Origin: a virus
DNA length: 31,592 nucleotides
Strand: one strand, 5' to 3'
IMG/VR virus record: IMGVR_UViG_3300020180_000087
Span: 1 to 31,592 of that record
In this document: positions 1-5,329 of the stretch, in pieces
Layout of the letters: each line of letters opens with the position of its first letter
Numbering within the stretch: the stretch's first letter is position 1
Made by a program: the position numbers and the translations under genes
Notes under the pieces: model-generated
Told to the model about the DNA's origin: nothing
Database searches by the model: none
The model's input: the letters and a program-made list of their open reading frames with translations, nothing else

Positions 1-155
1 ATTGTTTTCCTTACTTCTTCTATATAATTATCAATCATGTCTAATTGTTGAGCTTTTTTCTCTGCTTGCTCTTTTGTGTGTGTTAACAATTCCGCTAATT
101 CCTTGAGGGATAAGCTGTTTAAGTATTTCTCTTGTGTATTTATTTTTGTGTTCAT
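1..155 (-). CDS. Small helical protein, 3' end cut by window edge
   Basis: I do not recognise this gene. An ATG at 155-153 opens a reading frame that runs off the left edge without a stop, giving at least 51 residues. The product starts MNTKINTQEKYLNS and is rich in Lys, Glu, Leu and Gln, so it is probably helical or coiled coil. The start lies 6 nt past the stop of the upstream gene (162-539), so the two are probably co-transcribed. Because only the N-terminus is present, its length and role cannot be judged. Confidence 0.55.
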   Translation of the reverse strand, partial: MNTKINTQEKYLNSLSLKELAELLTHTKEQAEKKAQQLDMIDNYIEEVRKT

Positions 156-161
156 ATACCT

Positions 162-539
162 TTATTCTTTATTTGTATCCAAGGAGGTCTGTAACTCGAA
201 GGACGCAAGGAGGTCTGTAACTCGTAAAAGCATATTCATCTGTCCGCCTGCAAAGATTTGATTTTGCGAAAGGTTGTTTGGTGGCGGTTCAACTGTCGGT
301 GTAATAACTTTCGGCAAGTTTTCCCTCACCCTCTTCCTATCTTCTACTACTATCTCCTCTAGTGCTTGGCGTAGTGTGTTCTCTAACTTAGATGTTTTTT
401 CACCTAAATCTTGTGGGTGTATTTTCCTAGTAAGACTGACGACTTTTGCTTCTATGTATTCATCGCCATATTCAAGTTCTTCACATTCTCCACTACTTTG
501 ATTTTCTATTTCAATAAATCTCTTTTCTATGTTGTTCAT
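162..539 (-). CDS. Hypothetical acidic, coiled-coil-prone phage protein
   Basis: A 125-aa protein of no family I recognise. The N-terminal 30 residues are very acidic (runs such as ECEELEYGDEYIEAK). The middle (about 45-75) is a charged helix likely to form a coiled coil, followed by a Pro-rich hinge (TPTVEPPPNN) and a short C-terminal hydrophobic helix. Its ATG overlaps the TGA of the upstream 41-aa gene in an ATGA junction, which indicates translational coupling and fixes the start. It is the third gene of a minus-strand operon that starts with a ribbon-helix-helix-like regulator. The function is unknown. Confidence 0.6.
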   Translation of the reverse strand: MNNIEKRFIEIENQSSGECEELEYGDEYIEAKVVSLTRKIHPQDLGEKTSKLENTLRQALEEIVVEDRKRVRENLPKVITPTVEPPPNNLSQNQIFAGGQMNMLLRVTDLLASFELQTSLDTNKE

Positions 540-661
540 ATAAAATAGTAATGAGTTAATATAGCGATACCAATTGCTAATGCAAACACGCTGATTCGAG
601 TTTCTCGCTTTTCCGACTCACGTTCTAGGCGATACTTTGTTTTACTTTTTTCCCAGTTCAT
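536..661 (-). CDS. 41-aa single-pass membrane protein
   Basis: A short ORF starting MNWEKSKTKYRLERESEKRE. The first 22 residues are highly charged and basic. Residues about 23-41 form one hydrophobic segment (ISVFALAIGIAILTHYYFI), long enough to cross the membrane. By the positive-inside rule the basic N-terminus would stay in the cytoplasm. The ORF is supported by its junctions: it starts 20 nt inside the end of the upstream regulator gene, and its TGA overlaps the ATG of the next gene (ATGA). Small membrane proteins like this are common in phage accessory operons. No specific role is visible. Confidence 0.55.
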   Translation of the reverse strand: MNWEKSKTKYRLERESEKRETRISVFALAIGIAILTHYYFI

Positions 662-782
662 ATTGGTTGATTAGCATTCTAATAATGGCGCTCTCTGTTT
701 CTTCTAATTCCTTTGATAATTTACGAACCTTGTTAATGTGCTTTTTCTCTAAGTAGTAAACCTTGCGTATTTGTTTGACCAT
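642..782 (-). CDS. 46-aa ribbon-helix-helix-like DNA-binding regulator
   Basis: A 46-aa protein starting MVKQIRKVYYLEKKHINKV. The pattern fits the MetJ/Arc/CopG ribbon-helix-helix fold: a short basic beta strand (residues 2-10), helix 1 (about 12-27, ending in LSKELEE), then a TESAIIRMLINQYE segment resembling the conserved S-x-I-I-R of helix 2. RHH proteins act as dimers and usually repress their own promoters. It is the first gene of the minus-strand operon. A tandem 7-bp repeat lies exactly in the spacer of the promoter just upstream (813-841), which suits autoregulation. The fold is assigned by pattern only. Confidence 0.6.
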   Translation of the reverse strand: MVKQIRKVYYLEKKHINKVRKLSKELEETESAIIRMLINQYELGKK

Positions 783-812
783 AGTTTTATTTAATTGATA
801 ACCCCTGTTGTT

Positions 813-841
813 ACAGTAGCACGTTGCACGTTACATCGCAA
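813..841 (-). promoter_or_regulatory. Candidate promoter with tandem 7-bp operator for the left operon
   Basis: Read on the minus strand there is a -35-like TTGCGA (841-836), a 17-bp spacer and a -10-like TACTGT (818-813). This predicts a transcript start near 806, about 24 nt before the regulator ATG at 782. The spacer holds two adjacent copies of GCACGTT on the plus strand (819-825 and 826-832). Tandem short repeats are typical ribbon-helix-helix operators. The -10 match is mediocre. Confidence 0.4.
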
Positions 842-863
842 CATAGTTATCCACGTGTATCCC

Positions 864-891
864 CTGACAACATAATTGTATCTGATAGTAT
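864..891 (+). promoter_or_regulatory. Candidate promoter of the accessory cassette (leaderless)
   Basis: A -35-like CTGACA (864-869), a 16-bp spacer and a -10-like TAGTAT (886-891) precede the ATG at 898 by only 6 nt. Transcription would then start at or next to the ATG, giving a leaderless mRNA. This agrees with the lack of any Shine-Dalgarno sequence there. The region is shared back-to-back with the minus-strand promoter at 813-841. Confidence 0.4.
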
Positions 892-897
892 AGGTAC

Positions 898-1251
898 ATG
901 GCAAAGGAAACAAAATACTCAATAAGAAACTTAAAGGCGGACTTCCCTAATGAGGAAGCTTACCTAGCCTTGATATTCGATACCCTACACACAAAGGAAT
1001 GTACATGTGGTGGAACATACAAGCAGATAAAGAGGCGTAAACAATACCAGTGTGGGAAGTGCCGTTTTCAGATAGCCCCTGCTTCTACTACCATTTTTCA
1101 TAAATCGGATACCCCGCTATCGCTCTGGTTTCATGCAATCTTTATCTTTTCTAATGCTAAGAGTGGTATATCTGCTAAAGAGCTTGAAAGACAGCTAGGA
1201 GTGACATACAAATGTGCATGGAGAATACTATCACTTATCCGAAGCGTTTAG
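898..1251 (+). CDS. Truncated IS1595/ISXO2-type transposase: zinc ribbon + HTH only
   Basis: This 117-aa protein matches the N-terminal DNA-binding half of IS1595/ISXO2-family transposases. FPNEEAYLALIF is the usual entry motif. A zinc ribbon follows, with Cys at 35, 37, 52 and 55, then the conserved TIFHKSDTPLSLWFHAIF segment (65-82) and a helix-turn-helix (ISAKELERQLGVTYKCAW, 91-108). Family transposases are usually much longer, because a DDE catalytic domain follows this point. Here the protein stops at residue 117 and no DDE remnant follows in the next 500 bp. It therefore cannot transpose by itself. It may be a broken IS, or a domain kept as a DNA-binding regulator. Its intact frame and own promoter slightly favour the latter. 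Confidence 0.75.
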   Translation: MAKETKYSIRNLKADFPNEEAYLALIFDTLHTKECTCGGTYKQIKRRKQYQCGKCRFQIAPASTTIFHKSDTPLSLWFHAIFIFSNAKSGISAKELERQLGVTYKCAWRILSLIRSV

Positions 1252-1368
1252 GCTCGTATTTAGTAAAGCGTCATCAAGGGAAACCTTGATGTTGCAATCA
1301 AAAGGAATAACGTAGTTGAATAAACTGTTTTAAACCTTGATGATGCTTTATTGAAATCGAGCCTTTTT
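1251..1368 (+). other. Structured RNA segment: long imperfect inverted repeat, GAAA hairpin, U-tract
   Basis: Two 29-nt arms (1251-1279 and 1335-1363) are complementary at 24 of 29 positions; both outer ends are GGCTCG/CGAGCC. They are followed by TTTTT at 1364-1368, so the closed form looks like a rho-independent terminator with a long stem. The 3' half of the first arm (1272-1279) can instead pair perfectly with 1284-1291, making an 8-bp hairpin capped by a GAAA tetraloop. The two pairings exclude each other, as in attenuators. It begins at the stop codon of the truncated transposase. An IS-derived terminal repeat pair is the main alternative, but I see no flanking target duplication. Confidence 0.5.
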
Positions 1369-1419
1369 GTTTGGTAAGTTCCTTTTAATCCAATTCCTGT
1401 ATTTTAAGGAGGGTATCAA

Positions 1420-1476
1420 ATGGAGGATTATCCCTCTACTCCCAGTCTAACCGACTGTGAAAGGTCTAAATCATGA
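1420..1476 (+). CDS. 18-aa leader-like ORF with strong ribosome binding site
   Basis: ATG at 1420 is preceded at ideal spacing by AAGGAGG (1406-1412), one of the strongest Shine-Dalgarno sequences in the window. The product is MEDYPSTPSLTDCERSKS, and its TGA overlaps the next ATG (ATGA at 1473-1476). The arrangement suggests a leader peptide or a device that delivers ribosomes to the downstream 40-aa ORF. It is very short, so the call rests on the ribosome binding site and the overlap. Confidence 0.35.
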   Translation: MEDYPSTPSLTDCERSKS

Positions 1477-1595
1477 CACCAGCGAAGATTTGTCGCATGT
1501 TTATTACACTCAGAAATGGGAAGAAATACAGGCGACCGAATGGAAAGCCAATATGTTGGGTTCCAAAAGAAAAAAAACTTAAGAGTTTATCTTAA
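1473..1595 (+). CDS. 40-aa basic protein, coupled to the 18-aa ORF
   Basis: The ORF starts MTPAKICRMFITLRNGKKYR and ends KEKKLKSLS. It is strongly basic, with two Cys, and resembles no family I know; a nucleic-acid-binding role is possible but unproven. The start overlaps the stop of the 18-aa ORF. It ends shortly before two hairpins with T-tracts (1614-1648 and 1721-1746), consistent with being the last gene of the plus-strand cassette. Short length keeps confidence low. Confidence 0.4.
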   Translation: MTPAKICRMFITLRNGKKYRRPNGKPICWVPKEKKLKSLS

Positions 1596-1613
1596 TTTTT
1601 GATTCGTCCATAT

Positions 1614-1648
1614 AAGTCGTATCATCTTATAACGGGGGTACGGCTTTT
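1614..1648 (+). terminator. Weak terminator-like hairpin
   Basis: AAGTCGTA (1614-1621) pairs with TACGGCTT (1639-1646) with one G-U wobble, around a 17-nt loop, and runs into TTTT at 1645-1648. It is placed just after the 40-aa ORF. The loop is long and the T-tract short, so it may be only an auxiliary site. Confidence 0.3.
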
Positions 1649-1720
1649 ATGTTTGTATTTATTATACGGTACTTACTGTAAGTTCGCAGGTCATCAGATT
1701 ACCTGAACGGGGATAACTTT

Positions 1721-1746
1721 GCAAGTTTTAAATAAAACTTGCTTTT
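1721..1746 (+). terminator. Rho-independent terminator of the accessory cassette
   Basis: GCAAGTTTT (1721-1729) and AAAACTTGC (1734-1742) form a perfect 9-bp stem with a 4-nt loop, followed by TTTT. It lies between the plus-strand cassette and the stop codon of the convergent minus-strand gene at 1748. It therefore separates convergent transcription; as a minus-strand terminator it would lack a good U-tract. Confidence 0.6.
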
Positions 1747-1747
1747 A

Positions 1748-1888
1748 CTATAAATCTTTATTGATAACTTCTTTATTTTGTATTGTTTCAATAAGTAAGC
1801 CAATATTTCTATTTAAGTAGCGTAGTTGCTTATATATATCCCAAAGTAATATTATTGCAATAACACTTAGTATTCCTATAAATATCAT
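1748..1888 (-). CDS. 46-aa membrane protein with amphipathic tail
   Basis: The ORF starts MIFIGILSVIAIILLWDIYK. Residues 1-16 are a hydrophobic N-terminal membrane segment, and the rest (YKQLRYLNRNIGLLIETIQNKEV) looks like an amphipathic or coiled helix. It is the last gene of the minus-strand replication operon, 44 nt after the resolvase-like gene. Its stop abuts the terminator hairpin at 1721-1746. The combination of one membrane anchor and a helical tail is common in small phage proteins of unknown role. I cannot name it. Confidence 0.5.
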   Translation of the reverse strand: MIFIGILSVIAIILLWDIYKQLRYLNRNIGLLIETIQNKEVINKDL

Positions 1889-1932
1889 ATTTTTATTCTA
1901 TCACATTATGTCGCTAAGGGAGAGGTGTGTAG

Positions 1933-2307
1933 TTATCCACACCTTACGCTAACGGTACTAATCTCCTTTGCTCTCGCACCAGTAAGCGACTTACGTTTCG
2001 AGCGATCACGTTCTAAGGTGAAAGTCTCGACGTCAATTAAACAAAAAAACCTTGGGTATTTAACGACGATATAAGCAGGTGTGTTTCTAAGGTACACATA
2101 GTCCGGCATCCCCTCTGTTACCGCTTGGGTCCGGAGCAACACGCCTTTGTTGCCTTTTATAGCCATGCCGTAAGTGAGCTGTTCTTCAGTCACTGCTGAA
2201 AATGGAAGTGAGTCTGTCGTTGTTTGCTTCATTTCAAAAGAAGACGAGAAGCGAGGATTCGCCTTGATCCAGTGACGAAATAAAATAGAGAATTTACTTT
2301 CTTTCAT
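1933..2307 (-). CDS. Putative Holliday-junction-resolvase-like PD-(D/E)XK nuclease
   Basis: A 124-aa protein counted from the ATG at 2307, preferred because AAAGGA lies just upstream; upstream in-frame ATG codons (from 2328) are possible. The segment SSSFEMKQTTTDSLPFSAVT resembles the E-x-K beta strand of Hjc-like and other small PD-(D/E)XK nucleases. It is followed by EEQLTYGM and by a strand AYIVVKYPRFFCLIDVETF, then KSLTGARAKEI. In phage replication operons such nucleases resolve branched intermediates before packaging. It overlaps the end of the upstream SF2 helicase gene. The nuclease call is inferred from the E-x-K motif, size and neighbours. Confidence 0.5.
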   Translation of the reverse strand: MKESKFSILFRHWIKANPRFSSSFEMKQTTTDSLPFSAVTEEQLTYGMAIKGNKGVLLRTQAVTEGMPDYVYLRNTPAYIVVKYPRFFCLIDVETFTLERDRSKRKSLTGARAKEISTVSVRCG

Positions 2308-3520
2308 ACATCCTTTCATTGAAGTCACCCTTATTTAATAAACACTTATCAACGGCTTCATCGACACCGCCCCTTACCACAAGATTTATATAAAGATTCT
2401 TCTTGATATTGTTAACGCGCTGTATTCGGCCGAGAGCTTGAGAATAGTCTACGAATGAATAAGTGCGTGAAGCAAAAACCATGACAGGGAAACTAGGTAA
2501 TTCCCAACCTGCGGAGATCTGAGCTTGGCAAATAAAAATAAAATTTATCGAGTTATTAGCTTCTTTAATAACACTACCTCGATCTTTAGTGTCGCCAGTC
2601 ATCGTTCTCACAAGATATCCAAGTTTTTTTAATTCCCTGTATATTTCGTCTATCTGCGCTCGGTACTTTGCGAAGATAACCAACTTCGGGAACTCTAGTG
2701 CCAATTCAAGAATTTTATCTATCTTTGCATTGTCAAAAAACTCTGGTTTGTTAAACTCGTCCCCACTCAAAATCCCATTCTCAATGGCGTGAATTTTGCC
2801 AACACGAACGATCGGGTCGGGGTATTCTAAGGGAATCTCTTTAATACGCTTTTTCTGCTCTGGAGTAAGCTCAACGTAAACTGTTTTAAATGTCTGCTCT
2901 GGTACGTCGAAGTAGTCCTCTAGTCGTCCGGTGTAACCGAGTCCTCGTACCAGTTCTCCAAGTTTTTCTTTAGACAAAACATCACTCTTCGCTTGCCAGA
3001 CTTCACGTCCAGGCATTGGTAGACGTATATAAAAGGTATTGCGGAACTTATAAAAGTCCCACCTCTTGCCTAAGAGCCTTGCTAACGCAAATATTGTCAT
3101 CGGAGAGCGTATGGGGGTTGCGGTCAATAAGTAGAGGCGATCCGGACAGGTTCGAGTAAGAAACGCCTCAAGCGCCTCAAACAACTGACTCGCTTTTGGT
3201 ATCGCCTGTTTATTGCGGTATCGAACGCTTGGAGTAACGCCTGCCGTCGTGTGACATTCATCGACTATCACCGTGTTGAATCTTCCAAGTTTTGCGTGAT
3301 CGCGACGGAAAGTTTCTTTGGATATAACTGTAACTATTTTGTTTTTCAATTCCCTCTCCCAGTTGCCGTCTTCCTTTTGAGTCTTCGGACAGATAACAAG
3401 GGTCTCGCCTCTGGCGAGCTCAAGAGCTATTCTAGTTTTTCCGCTACCCGTGCCTAAAAACAGCCCTGTCTTTTTAGGATCAGCTTCAATTATCGCCTTT
3501 TGATGAGAGAATAGTTGCAT
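2294..3520 (-). CDS. SF2 (SNF2/DEAD-like) DNA helicase
   Basis: A 408-aa ATP-dependent helicase or translocase. Lobe 1 carries a Q-motif-like FSHQKAI, Walker A GTGSGKT (residues 23-29), the DEAH variant DECH (87-90) and motif III TATP (133-136). Lobe 2 carries KLVIFAKYRAQIDEIYRELKKLG (motif IV area), QAQISAGWELP (motif V) and QALGRIQR (361-368, motif VI). It resembles compact phage helicases in replication or recombination operons. Such enzymes remodel forks or branched DNA together with nucleases, and here the neighbours are two PD-(D/E)XK-like proteins. It overlaps the upstream coiled-coil gene by 35 bp and the resolvase-like gene by 14 bp. Confidence 0.85.
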   Translation of the reverse strand: MQLFSHQKAIIEADPKKTGLFLGTGSGKTRIALELARGETLVICPKTQKEDGNWERELKNKIVTVISKETFRRDHAKLGRFNTVIVDECHTTAGVTPSVRYRNKQAIPKASQLFEALEAFLTRTCPDRLYLLTATPIRSPMTIFALARLLGKRWDFYKFRNTFYIRLPMPGREVWQAKSDVLSKEKLGELVRGLGYTGRLEDYFDVPEQTFKTVYVELTPEQKKRIKEIPLEYPDPIVRVGKIHAIENGILSGDEFNKPEFFDNAKIDKILELALEFPKLVIFAKYRAQIDEIYRELKKLGYLVRTMTGDTKDRGSVIKEANNSINFIFICQAQISAGWELPSFPVMVFASRTYSFVDYSQALGRIQRVNNIKKNLYINLVVRGGVDEAVDKCLLNKGDFNERMYERK

Positions 3521-3806
3521 CTTTATATAATAGATAGGTGCTTTCTGTTGCCTTAGCTGTGCCTTTCTCTTGCTCTTTGTTCTTTGCGATCTTGACCTTT
3601 TCTTCGAGCTTAGCCACGGCAGGAGAATACTTCCATGACGTTTTATGAGCGACGGTAAATGAGCCGAAGACTTCGCTTTCTATCTTTTCGAGGTTGTTGT
3701 CTTTCAGATTGTTTAAAATAGATTCGCGTAAAACTTTCTTCTTTTCCTCAATCACCTTAAACTCTGCTTCGAGCTTAACGTATTCCGCTAGTAGTTTTTG
3801 ATTCAT
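3486..3806 (-). CDS. Hypothetical coiled-coil protein of the recombination module
   Basis: A 106-aa protein. Residues about 5-45 form a long charged helix (LLAEYVKLEAEFKVIEEKKK), probably a coiled coil. A compact strand (FGSFTVAHKTSWKYS) and a second charged helix with AKLEEKVKIAKNKEQEKGTA follow. Small phage proteins with this helix-strand-helix plan often sit between nuclease and helicase genes, but I know no biochemical role. The ATG at 3806 is 11 nt after the nuclease gene stop, and the 3' end overlaps the helicase start, so it is tightly embedded in the operon. Confidence 0.6.
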   Translation of the reverse strand: MNQKLLAEYVKLEAEFKVIEEKKKVLRESILNNLKDNNLEKIESEVFGSFTVAHKTSWKYSPAVAKLEEKVKIAKNKEQEKGTAKATESTYLLYKDATILSSKGDN

Positions 3807-3817
3807 TGATTAAATTA

Positions 3818-4549
3818 TTAACCCTTCTTCTGATAACTGACCTCTTTTGTAACTCCTGATAATACGTCTTGCTTCTCGGACTCTTTTTGTGCGAGAGCTT
3901 CCCTAGTTTGCTGAAATAGCTCCGGACATTCTTGTTTAAGTTTGGTGTAGTCATCTGAGATTTCCTTTGCTATTTTAATAATCTGTTTTTGCATTTTCGC
4001 CCTCTGCCACTCTGCAATGCGACGTTTGAACACTTGAATTTTGCCGGTGAACTCAATCTGATTATTCTTGCCGATAAGCGTGTGGCCGCCAAATTCCCGA
4101 GTCTCCTTTCCGTCCCTCGTTTCGATCCATACCAAGCGCACCCACGGATCGACCTTTTTATATTTAACCTTCGTGAGTAACGAGTAAATAACGAGTTGGT
4201 TTGCTTTTGCACAACGTAAGTCATTCCACGCTTCCTTACCTGTCTTATACTCAACGATTGCCTTGCGTTGTTTTGAGAATGAGTCTAGGACACCGAGAAA
4301 GGGTACACCACCTACTTTGACCTCAATACGGTGTTCCATGAGCTTATAGCGTGGCACGCGATCAAGGACAGGGTCTTTGATACCGTTTTCGAGCATGTGC
4401 GCGACTCTTTTGCCGAATAAAATTTCACGAGTCACGAATGACGGGCCGTCGAAGTAGTAGCGTTGTCGATATCCTTCCCTGTTACTCTGCCACAAGGACA
4501 TTTGACTGTACGACAAATATTTCTTTGGTAGGTTATATATAACTTTCAT
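3818..4549 (-). CDS. PD-(D/E)XK exonuclease (RecB/Cas4-like)
   Basis: A 243-aa nuclease counted from the ATG at 4549; a GTG 12 nt upstream is possible. Motifs of the RecB/Cas4-like (PDDEXK_1) family appear in order: LSYSQMSLW (12-20), GKRVAHMLENG (helix with the conserved His), GVLD (86-89, catalytic Asp), EYKTGK (100-105, the E-x-K pair) and NQLVIYSLL (Gln of motif QhxxY). The family cuts or resects DNA ends in a metal-dependent way. Between SSB-like and helicase genes it would supply the exonuclease of a phage recombination system. No Cys cluster for an iron-sulfur centre is visible, unlike true Cas4. Confidence 0.8.
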   Translation of the reverse strand: MKVIYNLPKKYLSYSQMSLWQSNREGYRQRYYFDGPSFVTREILFGKRVAHMLENGIKDPVLDRVPRYKLMEHRIEVKVGGVPFLGVLDSFSKQRKAIVEYKTGKEAWNDLRCAKANQLVIYSLLTKVKYKKVDPWVRLVWIETRDGKETREFGGHTLIGKNNQIEFTGKIQVFKRRIAEWQRAKMQKQIIKIAKEISDDYTKLKQECPELFQQTREALAQKESEKQDVLSGVTKEVSYQKKG

Positions 4550-4589
4550 AATAAGACGCACGGTTGTACGCGTGCGACCTATATAAAAA

Positions 4590-5060
4590 CTAGAACGCGT
4601 CTATTGCAGTAGGATCAGTTGCCTCAGGTGGCACCGTGCCGCCTTTTGCTTGGTCTTCTGTATCAAGTTCGAGAACAGTCTTGCCTTCTGTTGTTAGCTT
4701 CTTTCCGTAAAAACCAAAAATCTTAGTTGGACTCAAGCCCTTCTCAGCAGGGTCTTTAAGCTCGATAAGTTCTACAGTCAAAGGATCGCCAATACGAAGG
4801 TCGTCTGTCTGAGAGAGAATAAACGAAAGTCTTTTAATTCCAACGTTTATCATTTTACCGTCTTGCTGTTCAAGAGTGATGCCACGCTGTTCTTTAAACT
4901 TACCGTCAGCCGCGCGATAAAACACATCGCGAATATAGCCCTGTGATTTGTCACCTACATTTTCAAACTTAGCCCAGTTGCTCCATGCGAGATCACGGGG
5001 GCGTGTGAGGGTATCTTTCTTATAATCACCAAAAATGTCACCTTCTATTTTCTTTGTCAT
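4590..5060 (-). CDS. Putative single-stranded DNA-binding protein
   Basis: A 156-aa protein from the ATG at 5060; an in-frame GTG at 5099 is less likely because it would sit almost on the predicted transcript start. The body contains alternating strands compatible with an OB fold (INVGIKRLSFILSQ, DPLTVELIEL, TKIFGFYGKKL). The C-terminus is disordered and acidic and ends in DPTAIDAF. An acidic tail with terminal Phe is the hallmark of phage and bacterial SSBs, where it recruits replication partners. It is the first gene after a strong promoter/operator (5104-5140). Sequence identity to classic SSB is not obvious, so the call combines tail, size and context. Confidence 0.55.
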   Translation of the reverse strand: MTKKIEGDIFGDYKKDTLTRPRDLAWSNWAKFENVGDKSQGYIRDVFYRAADGKFKEQRGITLEQQDGKMINVGIKRLSFILSQTDDLRIGDPLTVELIELKDPAEKGLSPTKIFGFYGKKLTTEGKTVLELDTEDQAKGGTVPPEATDPTAIDAF

Positions 5061-5103
5061 GTATTGAATGTTGCTTAGTGAATAATATTTGTACAACACT
5101 TAA

Positions 5104-5140
5104 ACTATAACGTACTTGCATACTGTTTGCAAACGGTATG
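5104..5140 (-). promoter_or_regulatory. Promoter overlapped by a 22-bp palindromic operator
   Basis: On the minus strand TTGCAA (5132-5127), a 17-bp spacer and TATAGT (5109-5104) make a good sigma70-type promoter for the SSB-nuclease-helicase genes, with an mRNA leader of about 37 nt. The -35 is the centre of an inverted repeat at 5119-5140, whose half CATACTGTTTG matches the other half at 10 of 11 positions. A repressor bound there would block the -35. No cognate regulator is visible. Confidence 0.6.
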
Positions 5141-5158
5141 GTGGGGATAGGAATTACA

Positions 5159-5329
5159 TCAAACTTTTTTGCTTTGGTATTTTTTTTTAGCTACAAAATC
5201 AATTCTTTTTGCCTCCAGATATTCAATGAATATCTTAGTGTCACCTTGCATTTCTTTCAGAACTTTCCTAGCCTCTTTAAACCCCTCGTATGTCATTATT
5301 TTCTCCGCCATTTCCATGTCTATTCTCAT
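5159..5329 (-). CDS. 56-aa hypothetical basic helical protein
   Basis: The ORF starts MRIDMEMAEKIMTYEGFKEA and ends with a Lys-rich tail (AKKKYQSKKV). It appears all-helical with a basic C-terminus. Its ATG overlaps the TGA of the D5-like helicase gene (ATGA), which strongly suggests it is translated as the third gene of the primase operon. The next gene has its own promoter about 30 nt downstream of this stop. A role as a small replication accessory or nucleic-acid-binding protein is possible but cannot be shown. Confidence 0.55.
   Translation of the reverse strand: MRIDMEMAEKIMTYEGFKEARKVLKEMQGDTKIFIEYLEAKRIDFVAKKKYQSKKV

Noticed and set aside
1251-1363. MITE or recent insertion bounded by the inverted repeat
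   Set aside because: The flanking 8 nt on each side are unlike (AGCGTTTA and TTTTTGTT), so there is no target duplication, and the arms end in a T-tract like a terminator.
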